This document shows, in pieces, positions 10,201 through 22,756 of a stretch of DNA of 64,000 nucleotides. The DNA lies in contig CM076141.1 in NCBI GenBank assembly GCA_038025085.1, forward strand, positions 11,100,001-11,164,000, in the 5' to 3' direction. Below the pieces are notes generated by a model. The model made no database searches. It was not told the origin of the DNA and saw only the letters and a list, made by a program, of their open reading frames with translations. The DNA is from Tetragonia tetragonoides. Taxonomy: Eukaryota > Streptophyta > Magnoliopsida > Caryophyllales > Aizoaceae. The position numbers and the translations under genes were made by a program. Numbering within the stretch: the stretch's first letter is position 1; each line of letters begins with the position of its first letter.

Positions 10201-13200
10201 CAAAAAAAAAAAAAAAAAAAAAAACTAAAATTAAGGTCCAAATTCAATCAACACAAGTATCACGAAATTGACTATAATTACAAATTTAAAGTTCAAGTCA
10301 ATCAGTAAGTGGCATTAAACACTGCTTTGAAAAATAGACAGCAATAACAGGTGATCATTAATAGGAACATTTGCTTTCAACTATCTTTTACATAGCACTT
10401 CTTGTGAACAACTACATTTGAATTTCTTTGTTAAATAACTAACTACAATGACTATTTGCCTTGTAAAACAATACCTTTCACTGGAATTCGGTGAAATTTA
10501 GATTAAAATGACCGAAACACCCCTACTCACTCTTTTTTTCCTTCCTTTCCATCTTTCTCCCTCCTTCCAAAGCTCCTTCACTATTAGCAATTCTCACCAT
10601 TTGTTTTCGAACCTTCAGAAAGCACAAAAAGGGCGAGCAGAAGAAGTAAGCAAGGCATATCACGTCACTTTAGCTCAAAATTTTGCAAGATTCCGGCAAA
10701 AGGTAGTGTCTCACCAGGAACATAGTCAAACAAAGTAATTGTGTGAAAAAGAAAAAACACGATAGAATAAAAGGTTGTTCTTCCAGAAAACTTTGACATA
10801 AAAGGTACTTGGTTGTTAGCAAATTATCCTTCTATACAACATATACTCAACTGAAGAATACCCTGACTTCGGAAAATGATAAGAACGACAACCATGTCTT
10901 ATCCCATGAGTTTGGCTTTTTAACATAGACTTTTGTCCGTCAAATAACAAAAAGAACCCTAGTGGGATCTCCAACTAATTCTTACACAAGTATCTCACTC
11001 GATTCAGGAATTCACCACAGGGAGAAGCAATTTTACTGAGCTAGAGTAGGAAGCACAAGCACATAAAGTAGTGAGGGAAAAGGTACGAGCATACAAACAG
11101 TAAAACTCTCAAACAAATGTTACTTTGGGAGATAATTTGATGATTTTCAGCAAAGCACACATGCCAACTATTGTGAGAATCAAAGAGAGCTTAAACTATG
11201 TCCAAGAAGTGTTCCTTAATAAAATTTTCTCTAATCTTAAAAAATTGAAGTTACTGGTCTAGGGGTAAATGAAGATATGTTTGTATCTATATATGTGGGG
11301 CTGATAACGATGTCAAGGAGCAGATCCTTAATGGTTTCAAGTTGACGTTTTCCAATGAGGTACTTGGGGGTCCCTATTTCCCCAAAAAATTGGAATGCAA
11401 TTGATTGCCCGAGTTTTATAGACATATTACCAGTTGAATTCATAGTGGGCCTCCATATATCTTTCATACATACGAAAGTTGCAACAAGTGAACTTCATAC
11501 TATTCTACTTACAGGTTTATTAGTGAGGGGTTTTTATTCTCCCCCAAAGCATCATTCATGTCACAGCTGTGCAGCAGATTCCTATGGGGTAAGAAAACTG
11601 AAACTCAGTACTACTCTCCTTTGGCACGGAAATATGTTTGTGTCCCTATAAACTGTAAAGGACTGGGACTTGAAAATAGTGTAAGTGTGTAATATAGATG
11701 CTCTATGTAAACACATATCGATTACCTCTTCTAAAAGAGAGCTTTATGGGTAAAAGTTAATGCAATTTATCTCAAGGGGGAATCTTTGTGGAAATACACG
11801 CATCCTGCTGATTTGAGCTGGTATTGAAGGAAATAGCATCAAAGTGAAGATTGCCTCTTATGTTACGCAGCAAAATATACGGTCATGCAACATTTCTGGT
11901 GTATCACCATTGAATAGCAGTTACAGGAAACTACTTGGGCTACAATATCTTTGTAGGGCTGTTTTCTTTATTTGGGGGAAAATCATGTTCCTCGACATAG
12001 CATTATACTATGGGTGGCAAGTAAAGGAAGACTCTTAACTAAGGAAAGATTCTTACAGTATGGCATGTCCATTCATGATCCCTCCTGTCCCTTGTGTGCA
12101 GAAATAGAAACCCAGAACCACCTTTTTGTTTCATTGCAGTAAGGTTCAGAGACTTGTGCAGCTGGTTTTTAATTGGCTCGAGTTTCCAACAGGCCTACAA
12201 ATCTGGAGAGTGCTTTTAAATGAGGGTGGAAAGATGAAAAGGGTATGTGTCGCTACTGCAGTAGCTGCATTTGTTAATCACAGCTGGAGAATAACAAACA
12301 TGAAGATCTTCCAGAATTCTATTATTCTGAAGACATGAACAGAAAAGTGAAACTAGCTTTTATTCTTGCTTTTTAGAAGAAATGGATAGACTTTGGTTAT
12401 TTTGAGAGTTTGCTGTAATTAGTTTTTTGGGGTGGGCCGTGTGCTACTTTTAAGCACACTTTGTAGAAGGTGGTTTTGGAATGCTCATTGCCTTCTACGT
12501 TGTATTCAGCTTATTGTTTTTGGTAATATCATCAAACGAACACACAAACACAAAAGGACAAGGGGTAATATAATTGAATGCTCCTTCTGTCAAAGAATAA
12601 TAGTCATTCTTACTATGTTGGGATGTCCATAGAAAGTATTCACTTTCCTAACATAATTATGAGTGATGGTTGTACATCCAACATTATCCCACTCATCCTT
12701 TACTTGCACAACTAGCAGTAGTAATGAAAGGTGGATTATATGAAAGTGTGTTTTGCCCAAAATGCAATATATCCTTGATTTTGCAGGGTTTCCACCATGT
12801 TTTTTTAAACCTAAATAGCAGAGTAGAGTGATACCTACCGAAAGAAAGTGCAAAAGACCAATATAATCATTTTTAAGGGGACCGTATTAATTTCTCCAAG
12901 TAGTATGAAACCCGTCTACTTGCCTAAACCAAAATGTCATAACCTTGCAACCACTCACCAAGTCTCTACTGCAGTGAGATGTGTACAAGATTACCAAATT
13001 TCAAAGCTAGTTTCCACCAGATAATAACTACTAAGCTTGTTGCTTGTCCACCGTCAATCTTCAAGTGTATTAGTCAATCCCTTATAGAGGCAGAAGACAT
13101 ATTTAAGGCTAATTCCATGGAAAGTAGCACTCCCAGTCCCATATGGAAGCTTGATAGCTGACTCAAAATGGGTTCTTTGGTACAACATTAGCTGCATCGG

Positions 13201-15454
13201 GTCTAAAGTTTACAGCAAATCTACTAGGGAGAGGAAAAATTCCTCTATCTACCTATTACCGGAAATCAGCTAAAACTCTAAGCTGCTGTTTACTTGTGCT
13301 GGTAACAAATTCTGGACGCCTCCTAACCCTCATTATACATGGAAGTGCTATCAAGAGACTTCATAAAGCAGCCAGCAGAGACTGGACTAGCTGGCATTAT
13401 ATCTGCGGAACAACTGGCATATTGCAATTGCACTATACTTCTTTTCTTTTGGGTTTACGGTCCTTGAAGACTTCAAGTGAAATCAGATTGACAAGGATGC
13501 TATCTTTATAATTTCTTATACAGTAATATCACCTCCCATTTAGCATGCTACTCGACTTAGCGATTACTAACCAGATCTGTCCAGACTATTAAATTCAGAA
13601 TGCAACCATTGGACATGTGTACACCGTACACAAAACAAGATATGTAGCAGACACTTTAAGTTCTCCTGGAAGTTCAGAACTCCTATAATTTCTATGGACG
13701 CTTATATGTGATGCTTCACTCAAAAATCTCAATACGGAGTAAAATATGTTAATAAAGCTAGTACATTTTGGCAAGCTAATGCCAAATTAGAATCCTTCAA
13801 TTTTGGAAGTAATAACACCGGACTCCAGAACTTCTACATTTCAGTGATCCAATCATATCATCTATATAACATCAAATGTGAACCCCCTCAGCAGTCAACA
13901 TAGAGGATTTTTTGTTCCGAACTACCTTGTTTGGGGTGGGTTTTGTGACTTACTACCTTAAAACTTTTTTTTTGTGGGGAACTACCTTAGAAAGCTAAAA
14001 ACCTTGTTGACCACTACCCTTGACCATATTTTCGGGTATAATTTTCTGAAAACCCGAAAATGCCCTCACGTGAGGCGCGCGTGAGCATTTAAATGACCCC
14101 CCCTTTTTATTCAGTTTTAAGCCCACAGCACGTCCTCCATTGAAGGATTGAAGGATCTCCATTGAAGGCCTCTCCTCAAGTTCTCTCTCATTCTTCTCTT
14201 TGGTGCAAAATTGGCTGAAGCTTTTGATGGGAGATTTCGCTCAAGGAGTGGCTTAAATTGGTTGTTCAAAACGCTTGTTAATTTCATTCATGGCACCCAA
14301 AAATAGGTTTGGCAAATAACGCTTTTGATGGGAGATTTTGCTCAAGGAGTGGCTTAAATTGGTTGTTCAAAACGCTTGTTAATTTCATTCATGGCACCCA
14401 AAAATAGGTTTGGCAAATAACCCACAAATTCATCCCAAAAATCACCCATTTCCTCTCAATCATGAGAACCCCTTCTCAATTTCACAATCTCTAATTCTGC
14501 CCATCTCAAATTTGTGAGAGTGGAAGATTGCTGATGGGTGGCTTCAAATTGGCCATTGTGGGGCAATATTTGTCTTGTATTAGACATTTTGCTGAAGTAA
14601 ATGAGGTTTGAAGAGGTAAACCTAGTTGTTGTTGATTCATCCATGGCGCCAAAGAAGAGGTCTGTTGGAGATCAACCCTCGAGCTCGAGGTCGAAACGAG
14701 CTCAACGCAACCACGTGAGGGCATTTTCGGGTTTTCAGAAAATTATACCCGAAAATATGGTCAAGGGTAGTGGTCAACAAGGTTTTTGGCTTTCTAAGGT
14801 AGTTCCCCACAAAAAAAAAGTTTTAAGGTAGTAAGTCACAAAACCCACCCCAAACAAGGTAGTTCGGAACAAAAAATCCCAACATAAAACCCTAAATAAC
14901 TCAAGCATAAGTATATAGATAATAAAATAAAGAATGCACTTCAAGACATACACTTCAAACTGTGACTACCTTATTTAACTAAGCATTATCAACATCAAAG
15001 TATATCAATCATAAGCCTTTCATCACCCAAAATACAAGCAGAACTAAAATGCAATCATACACTAAAATGAGACAGAATTAAAACAAATTTTCATATTACT
15101 GAAATTGAGCTATTACCATGGAGCTGGAAGCTGAACCGAGTATAATTGAACAGCGAAATCAGAATCCAAACCAGATGCTAATTTTACGGCCAGATTATGA
15201 GGAATATCCATTTGAATTTGATCAGAAACAACATCAAGAGATTCGGCATTGGAGTGATGAGAGAGAAAATAATTCGGAGATATAGCTGGAATTGGAGATG
15301 GTGGTAGAGGCGATGGAATAAATGGGGACCGATTTTGCCATTGATTTAGCAAGTAAGCTGAGTAAATAACGGTCGAAATTCCGAAAAATAATTGGAAAAA
15401 ATTAAGGAATTTGAGATTGATTGCTAAGAATCTATGGCAACAGTTGATTCTCAT
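7276..15454 (-). CDS. Tetraspanin of the TET18/TOM2A type, five exons recognised
   Basis: Four-span membrane protein expected to organise membrane microdomains. Exons on the minus strand: 15454-15117 (ATG, MRINCCHRFLAINLKFLNFF, first membrane span, Pro-rich outer loop, ending in PAPW); 10134-10035 (second span and EAINGCCLCF); 9600-9520 (third span, ending DQHWEK); 9429-9325 (DIPIDPTGDIEMLRSFVEEN then ICKWVGI, start of the fourth span); 7482-7276 (LLLSLVLRAMVST, then an acidic tail with EPLLNSQ). Lengths 338, 100, 81, 105 and 207 nt join without a frame break. All splice sites are GT..AG (for example CCATG|GTAATA, TGGCAG|G, AAAAG|GTTAG). About 277 residues are accounted for, near the usual length of this subgroup. 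The last exon is not placed; if the 7275 donor is unused, the frame stops at 7138. Intron 1 is nearly 5 kb and full of transposon DNA. The gene looks intact. Confidence 0.87.
8214..8315 (+). mobile_element. SINE remnant in tetraspanin intron 4
   Basis: AACAACATCAACCCAGATAA followed by CCTGGGGAGGTCTAGACGTA, CGCAGCCTAACCCC and CTGTTTCTGA resembles the 3' body of the plant Au/TS-type SINEs (GGGGAGGG..GTACGCAG..CTTACCCC) as I know them. No A/B box head remains. Confidence 0.55.
9698..9806 (-). repeat. Partial duplicate of tetraspanin exon 3 inside intron 2
   Basis: The block AAAGCCGCTTCCAGTAGAAT through AGAAGTATGTAC, a changed acceptor, and the flanking GGAAAAGATTGTA..TTGCTTGACAAAAAC repeats sequence at 9557-9667, which contains most of real exon 3. 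The copy covers only the upstream half of the exon. The normal exon remains intact, so this is an intronic relic or a possible cryptic exon. Confidence 0.8.
11353..12530 (+). pseudogene. LINE (non-LTR retrotransposon) fossil: end of RT region and zf-RVT domain
   Basis: Lies antisense in tetraspanin intron 1. MRYLGVPISPKNWNAIDCPS near 11355 is the classic sequence just after the RT core of plant LINE ORF2. Further on are ILWVASKGRLLTKERF near 12005-12050 and CPLCAEIETQNHLF near 12090-12130, the CxxC..H zinc-ribbon zf-RVT domain. Many stops and frameshifts interrupt it. The 5' part of the LINE (endonuclease, RT catalytic core) is missing, as expected from 5' truncation. The 3' limit is approximate. 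Confidence 0.75.
13905..14879. mobile_element. Non-autonomous MULE with about 170-bp TIRs in tetraspanin intron 1
   Basis: The left arm starts GGATTTTTTGTTCCGAACTA and runs to CACGTG at 14066-14071; the right arm is its near-perfect inverse from CACGTG at 14712. CAACATAGA (13896-13904) and CAACATAAA (14880-14888) form a 9-bp target duplication with one mismatch, diagnostic for Mutator-like elements. The interior has no transposase. It contains a 101-bp tandem duplication and a short ORF with a basic MAPKKRSV..SSSRSKRAQR segment that I cannot assign and that reads into the TIR. Confidence 0.88.
14220..14421. repeat. 101-bp tandem duplication inside the MULE
   Basis: GCTTTTGATGGGAGATTT.GC through GGTTTGGCAAATAAC occurs twice back to back (14220-14320 and 14321-14421), apparently differing at a single base. 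Confidence 0.93.
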
Positions 15455-15540
15455 TGTTCTGAATTAAGGGATTTTGTGGCTTGAGTTTGGGGGAAATTAA
15501 TTGGGAGTTGAAACCCTAACCCTAAAGTTGTAGGAGGGGA

Positions 15541-15935
15541 AGAAACCCTCCTATATACCCTTATAAAAGAGAGGATGGGAATTTACACTATTCATTTGAA
15601 TAGTGCATAATGAATAGTAGCCTACTCCTTTTTTTATTTTCCTTTTCTTTTTGGTTTTTCTTTTTTTGCTTTTTTTTCCACGTTTTATTTTCCCTTTCAC
15701 GTTCTCTCTCATGTTTGTAATTTCCTTGTTGCCTGCTCAATCTTCACTAAAAAACTGGATCTTCGTTCCTTTCCCACGCATACATGGATATACCCATGCT
15801 TATGTCAGTCTAACTCTCTCAGTCTCTCTCTCTCTCTCTCTTTCACTCTCCCATCCGACAGTGAGGTTCGTGCTCTAAACAAAAATTACCTCCACAAAGA
15901 TGAAGTCGTCCCTCCATTGAAGCCATCAAAGAGAT
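15541..15935 (+). repeat. TATA-containing block, copy 1
   Basis: CCTCCTA..CCCTTATAAAAGAGAGGATGG, then an inverted repeat around CACTATTCAT/ATGAATAG, a T/C-rich stretch, AAAACTGGATCTTCGT near 15755-15770, and ATGAAGTCGTCCCTCC near 15900. The same elements recur in the same order at 17512-17800. The TATAAAAG faces away from the tetraspanin gene. Confidence 0.65.
15815..15842. repeat. (TC)n microsatellite
   Basis: CTCTCTC run within block copy 1, on the plus strand. Confidence 0.85.
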
Positions 15936-17511
15936 TGGTAAGAATTATCTGAATTCTCCATTCAAGTTTGAGAATTGTGGGTTTTTGATATCAAATTTCT
16001 GCAAATTGATGTATCTTGTTTCTCTGTTTCTCAAGAATTGTGATTGGGGTTGCTGATATGACTATGAGTGAAATCAAACTGATTCGAGTCAATTCTTGGT
16101 GCTTTTACCACATTTCAGGTAAATAACTGTAAATTAGGTCGGTCGATGCCTTTTTTTGGGGGGGGGGCTTTTGTTGTTGCTCTTCCTTCACCATGTCTAA
16201 TATAGGTAAGAATTAGATTAAGAGATTTATTCGTTTGTTTGCTCCTTTTTAATTATACTTGATTTTTTTTTGTATGTGTGTGACTGTGAAGTTCTTTCCT
16301 GCACTCCCTGCTTCTTGATTACTTTAAGTTTTCAATTTGAATGCTCAATTTATAGGTGAAACAAGATCTTAATTGCCACTACGGGAAGCTGACATAACAA
16401 TGACAGGCTGATTGTGAGAATATGAAAGGTTGGTTCCTTGTGAAAATTGAAAGGACTTGACAAGTTGGGAGCTGTACAGAATTTCCAACTAAACGATACT
16501 AAGGTATTTTTCAATTTTTAATTAGGTTTATAATTTGCAACTACAACATACAAAGGTTTTATTGTACGTATGCATGCTTTAGCTATCATTTACAGTATTG
16601 AATATGTTACGCAGCTTTAATCTCTGTTTTGCATGTGAACATAGGTAGTTTGGCTTCATATGATATTTAGAGTCTGAAATCATTTTGCTGAAGTTTTATG
16701 TATTGAATCCAACGACTGCAGTGTATGTATTAATAGAGTACTTTGTTAGAAATTACATTAAGCTAGGCAAAAGTTGGCTTTCTATTACAAAACCGAAGAT
16801 TTAAAACTTAATGCCTAATATAATGATAAAATGATAATACTGGAGGATTAAGCTCGGATCTATAGCTTAGCAGAACAATAATTAGTATTGAAGAGCATGG
16901 TATTTTTTTTTTCTTTTTTGGTGAGATGAAGAGTATGGTATTGATCATTAGGAATTACTATGGTTGATTACAAGAACATCTTATGCATTACTATTAATCT
17001 ATATTGTTTTCACTCAAGCTATCTGAATTTAATTTTTTGTTGTACAGTTAAACTTTGTTGGTTAGCTGGTTCCAGAACGAAAATCCCGAGGCAACAATAA
17101 GGGTATGTATATTTGTGCTCCTTCTTCATGTTTATCTGAATTTTTATTTAGGTCTTCTTTTTATATTTTAAATATGAGCTTTTATTATTAGCCATGTAAA
17201 AGAAGTCTTCAAAGCTATATAGAAAAAAGAAAAAGAAACCTGTAATCAGTGGGGAGGTGCTATTGTACATGCATGGTGTTAGGCAGTAAGCAACACAGAT
17301 ATGAAAGGATCCCTGACAATGGCAACCAAATACTTGACCTAGAAAGGTTAGAAGGTTTTGATAATAACCCACGTTCATATGTAAGCTTACTAGAGCACAA
17401 ATGCATAATTAAGTGCATGTGAACATTTTTATCTGATCGTGAACTTGAATTGATGTGAGGTTCTAATTCTACAGCTGAAATCACCAACCAAAAAGCCATT
17501 ATTCTTAATGC

Positions 17512-17800
17512 ATATCCTCCTACCCTTATAAAAGAGAGGATGGTAATTAGCACTATTCATAACCAGAAGCCAATGAATAGTGCTTCTTACCTCCTTTGTT
17601 TTTTTTTGTTTTTTTTTTCCTTTGCTCGTTTCCTCCTTTTCTTTCCTTTTTTTCCCCCCTCGTCGTATTTACTTTTCCAGTGTTGAGTCTTCCCCAAAAA
17701 CTGGATCTTCGTACCTTTCTCATGCCTTCACCCATACCCATGTCACATCTCTTACTTCTCTTCTCACCCATGAAGGCGTCCTTCCCACCACTATCTCATC
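17512..17800 (+). repeat. TATA-containing block, copy 2
   Basis: Repeats the order of copy 1: CCTCCTACCCTTATAAAAGA, then a perfect 12-bp inverted repeat GCACTATTCATT/AATGAATAGTGC (allowing the A/T centre), a T-rich stretch, AAAACTGGATCTTCGT near 17697, and ATGAAGGCGTCCTTCC near 17770. Copies are about 2 kb apart in direct orientation. Confidence 0.65.
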
Positions 17801-18117
17801 ACTTCACGCCGCCTGAATTACGCATTGTCAATTTGCAAAGTTTAAGGTGATGAATTAGGATTTTCTATTACATCTCTGCTTTCTTAATTGTTCGTTTGAA
17901 ATGCATCTTTAACTTTAATGAGATGAATTATGCATTGTCAATTTGCAAAGTTTCGCTCAATTCCGATCCCCATCAATTATGTAATAAGAAACTTCCAATT
18001 TTTTTGAGAAGATTGATGATTTTTTTCTTTGTTTTTGTTTTGTGATGTGTTAATCAACAGAACATGCGTCCTCCGACTCCATCATCACGCTCTCCCTTCA
18101 AGGAACAATCAACGTGT

Positions 18118-18178
18118 GTCTCTCTCTCTCTCTCTCTCACTCTCTCACTCTCTCACTCTCCCACACTCTCTCTCTCTC
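18118..18178. repeat. (TC)n microsatellite
   Basis: Interrupted TCTCTCTC/TCACTC tract. Confidence 0.9.
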
Positions 18179-21100
18179 GAATCTGAAATTTGAAATCATC
18201 TTATCAACCGTTAAGTTACCTCTTGGATTTCAGATTATTTTCATTTGATTTTTTTTCTTCTTCTGTTTTTTCCCAGGAATCCATCTAATATTGGCAAGGG
18301 TGAGTGTTCTCTCTCCTCTACCCTTGGTTCCATTTCTGGTTTTGGTTTATCAGTCATGAGTATTGAGTATAAAATCTTCACATTATACAGTTTATATTCC
18401 TTTTGAATATGCACATTCAGATACCCTGTTCATATTTATAACATGTAGCTCTTCCTGTGATTATACAGTTTAATTATCATCGGAATGTAGTTGGATGGTA
18501 TTACTGTTTCATTATGTAGAGGACTTAGTAGCCTAGCACATAAATTAAAATCTATGAGCTTGGGGTCTTTTTGTTGTGTTTTCTCTGTCAGTGTTAGGAG
18601 TAGCTTTCAGTGCTATCATTTAGCTCCTCACTAAGCGTCCTTATTAAAGATAGGTTCGTCAAACTTTGTTTACGAGATAATTATAAAGTTGTGAGAATTT
18701 GATTGTTTGCTCTTTAGCATGGTGGCATAAGTTTTCTTGGGTTTTCTTCATTACTATTTATATTAATTATTTCTATGAAGATTCGTGGGGGGTCCTTTAA
18801 TGTTGATGACAGTTATTACTCGAACTTCATCCCGCATGCCTTCCTCTTCACAATGGATCACTTGGGTATGATTACCTGATGGCATTGCAAATCCTAAAGA
18901 ATCTTCATAGTTATAGATTCCTTTTTCAAGAAAGTTGATCTTATCCATCTTTGAAGATAAATTTTATAGGAGTTTAATCTGGCTATTCCCTATTAGGTGG
19001 ATTCTACAAGGCTTTGCTTATTTCCTCTGTTTTCCTTTAGTTTTTATATATTTGTTTCAGAGAGGTTTTCTTTTGGTTGGGGAGGGGGGTTAATATGTAC
19101 TTTGTGGTTGATTTCGTTTATCACAATTTAGTAAGATAATACAGTTCTTTCATTCATATTCTTCAGGGCTATTTTTATTATTTCCTATTATGTTGAAGGT
19201 CTTACTTTTACTTAATGCACAAATTGGATTTAGTGGTTCTCATTCCTATCTCTTTGTTTCAGTTTGTGCCTGTAGTTACTAACTTATCGCTCAGTTTAGT
19301 AGCTGGAGTATGACAACCCGTCAAGCCCATATATCAATATCCTAGCTCATCCAGAACACAAATGAGGTAATGTACTATATGCTTTTGTATATAAGTAGTC
19401 TTTTTTGAAATGTCATACATAATAGGCTTTATTCTCAGGCTTACAAATTCAATGCAAAAGACCCAAGTAAAATTCTATGAAGCATTCCACTATGATGGGG
19501 TGTCAGATGATGGGAAGGAAAACTGCTAATGTAGGTTTGCCTCATGGGTTGTTGCACTCCCATGTAGGATTTTTGAGAGGGTTGTTGAGGCAGTGAGGAG
19601 TAGCCGAGTAGGGATGAAACCTTGGGCCATCAGTAGGTAGTTGTATTGGGGTTCATGTGAAATAATAAGCTTATCTTGTTGTCTGACATTGGAAAGCCTG
19701 ATTATGTTTAGGGAATGCATATATATTGGTGAGAAGAGTTAAGTATCCTGGTTTGTGGTTGAATGTTATGGTGAGAAGAGTTACAAATAATAACCATATA
19801 TTTGGGAATTGTAGGCTCTCTGTTTAGGGGCCCGAAAATGCAAATAACGACCTCCGTTTTGGTGAGGGAGGCAGTATATTTTAGATATGGAGTCCGTTTT
19901 GATGGCAGCCTATTAGAAATAGTTTGGTTGAATATCAGTTTTTTCTACCATGTTGTCCTTATGTTTCAGTGGGTCTTTAAACATTGTAATAACAGGGTTT
20001 AATGCAGTCTAATAATAATCAGGCGAAGAAAAAGAAGGAAAGACGTGTGAGGAGGAAATTAAACAAAAGGATATTGTACTTTAGCTGGCCTTGTGCTTAT
20101 CTCATTTAATCTAACTGTGGGGTAATCTACCATATTGCTAATGACATGTAAATGTCTTTTTGCTGGCGATGGAGTATGAAGAATCAACACTGATCGCTTT
20201 GCCGCTTTGCATGATCGTAAAAAATATTGAACAGAAATGGTCAAATGTCCTGTATGTCTGTATGAGATCATCTATCATTGTCGTATTTCTCGAATGCGTA
20301 ACCATCACAAGCTTATCAGAGATTAGTCCAATCTTTGTACATCAATCACTAGCATCTTTATAATTCTGTCCTCCAATACATCACCAGCCTCATAGGCTCA
20401 TATGTATTTTTGATTTCATTTCATCTAAACTCAAGACTAGAGATTCATAGTCACTACTTACGAGTCGTGAAAACCTCAACATATGATTTGAAAGGTCAAG
20501 GTGTCTTTGCTGCAGTTGAGTCAGAAACTCAGAATTTATTACTAACTTCTTATAGTTATGTTCCTTTGCCAATTTCAGTCCTCAAATGGCTGCAGGGTGG
20601 GGAGAGAGTGCTGGGCATCTACAGGAATATTTGGACAAGCTCAAGTATGGGTGGATGGATAACATATGGTTAGGAAACTAATTAAATATTGTATACATCA
20701 TTAGTTGAGGTGAATATGGTGGGGATTAATCTTGTTTCTTTGTTCTGTAGGGTTTTGCTTGTCTCCAAAGTGCAATGGCTCTGAAAGTATTGAATGGCTG
20801 ATGGAATGGTAGTTAACTGCCTTATGTTTATAGATTGCTTCTTCCTTTAATAGCCTGCAACAGCCATACTACAAGGATAGGTAGGATCGCAGGGAAGATA
20901 AACCCGGTTATTTAAGTTGTTTGTTAAATAACCAATTGAATTGTATGTCTGCAAGCTATTAGTTCCTATAAGCAAGTTGTAAAATGCAGTGGGTGAGTTT
21001 CCTTCTCTTAGAACAATTGGTAGACTTTGTAGGATTTTTTCCTTTCTTTTTTTTGGGGTGGGGGGAGGGGGGGATGTGAATAGAGCAATGTACGAGATAA

Positions 21101-22756
21101 GTACACTTGGGTACCGGTGTGGGCTTGAATCTTTGTGCCTCAAGTTACTCAGTTTCAATCAAAAATAATAAAGCATTGCATTGTCATATAATGCCTAATG
21201 CATATGATATAAATTGTTTGGGCGTGGATTTAATTACCTTGTTTTGACTAGAAGTATGAAAACCAAATATTTTAAGATGTAATTTCTAAACAGATGCTAG
21301 AGACTAAGAATAATTGCAATGAGAAGGCTCAAAATATATTGCAAATAATGAAACCCAAATGAGAGGCTAAGTTTAAAGCTTTGCATGTACACTATAGTTT
21401 GGCAGTTCTATCATCAACCTAGCGTCAATCAACAGAGGGATTGTACACTGTGTCTCTGCCTGGGAATGTCATGGATATTGTGGACGGGCGGTCTTGGTTT
21501 CAATTGTCCAATACTTTCTGTATGAGATCAGAGATAGGTGCATCATAAAAAGGTCTTCATCTTTGTTCATCCTTCCCGGATATTAAACACATGGCTACTC
21601 AAATTAGGGAGGACCTTCTTCTACCAAATGCTATGCCAGCGGGAATAGCCCTGCCATCTTTATTGTTTGTGTATATTTCCAGTTTCATACAGTAGTATTG
21701 TTTATTGTTTTGCCTGTTGAGTAAAAGTAAAAAATGACTATTGTGTGAATGGAAAATTTTTGTTTCTCTCAATGGCGGTATTATTGACCTGTGCAGTATG
21801 AGAAGTAGCTCTACGTGCACTAATAGGATATTCAATCAGGAGCATACACTGTTTTTTATTTTATTTTTAAAAAAAAAATGGGGGAGGGGGTGGCTTTTGG
21901 AGAGATGTCAAACAGGGTGTACTTTTAAATGGGGAAGTTTAATTTCGATTTTGTCATTTACCTTACTCTTAACATCTTAAATTTACTCTTAATATGTTTT
22001 TAGTATTTATAGTTATGTATTTTGGAGTAGATTTAATCACATATTTGGCTTTTGAACGCCCCACTGTGATGTGAATGACATAGTTATTTATTATATGGAT
22101 TTATTTAACTGTGAACGTTTGTCATTTGTGGCTAGATTATGTAGTGCTATTAAATATTGCATATTGTTTGGAAGGTTGTTGTACCGAGAGATAAGATAAC
22201 TTTATTGCTTGTTGCAGCTGATAGCTCGCTACCATTGGTAACTTCCAAGTTAAAGAGTATGAAGATGGCGGGAGTTACTTGTGCAGGGGTGCTGATGAGC
22301 ATGGTAGTCACTCCTCACTCGCTCCTTGGCTGAGATTTGTCCAAGCAAATTTAGGTTGGCGATCTTTTGATGTGGCGTGACATAAACAGAGGACCTTTGA
22401 GTCTTAAATAAAGGTTGTGCAAACCTACTCTAGCTGCCACTATAATATTTGGAGGGAGAGAAATTTGTGTGCTTTTGGCTATGTTGATATAAGTGACATG
22501 TATCGTCCATGTACAGGTTATGGTGTAGATGACATATTATCGTTGGGTAACTATTGATAGGTTACACCATTGTTTAAGGTTGATACGAAATGGAGTTGAA
22601 AGGGAACATGTTGATTCGTGTGTTTTCTACGCAAATTTTCTCAATTTTAACTTCAGGTCAATGAGTAAGAATTACTTTATTCTTTGAAAATTTTTGATTG
22701 CATGTTGTAGTACTTTGTTACGAAACTACCCATTAAAGTTCTGCAAACAATGATGT

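Larger units (their letters stand above)
15455..22756. other. 7.3-kb region without recognisable coding sequence
   Basis: Lies directly upstream of the tetraspanin start. All ORFs are short and match no family I know. Splice-like signals occur on the plus strand (for example GGTAAGAATT near 15937, and an AG|GAATCCATC..AAGG|GTGAGT unit near 18275-18305), so a spliced non-coding or 5' UTR transcript divergent from the tetraspanin is possible but unproven. (TC)n tracts and G-rich homopolymer stretches occur. Confidence 0.4.

Noticed and set aside
14601..14831. Basic ORF inside the MULE as a real gene
   Set aside because: It runs into the terminal inverted repeat, has no recognisable domain and no sign of conservation; noted only as possible captured sequence.
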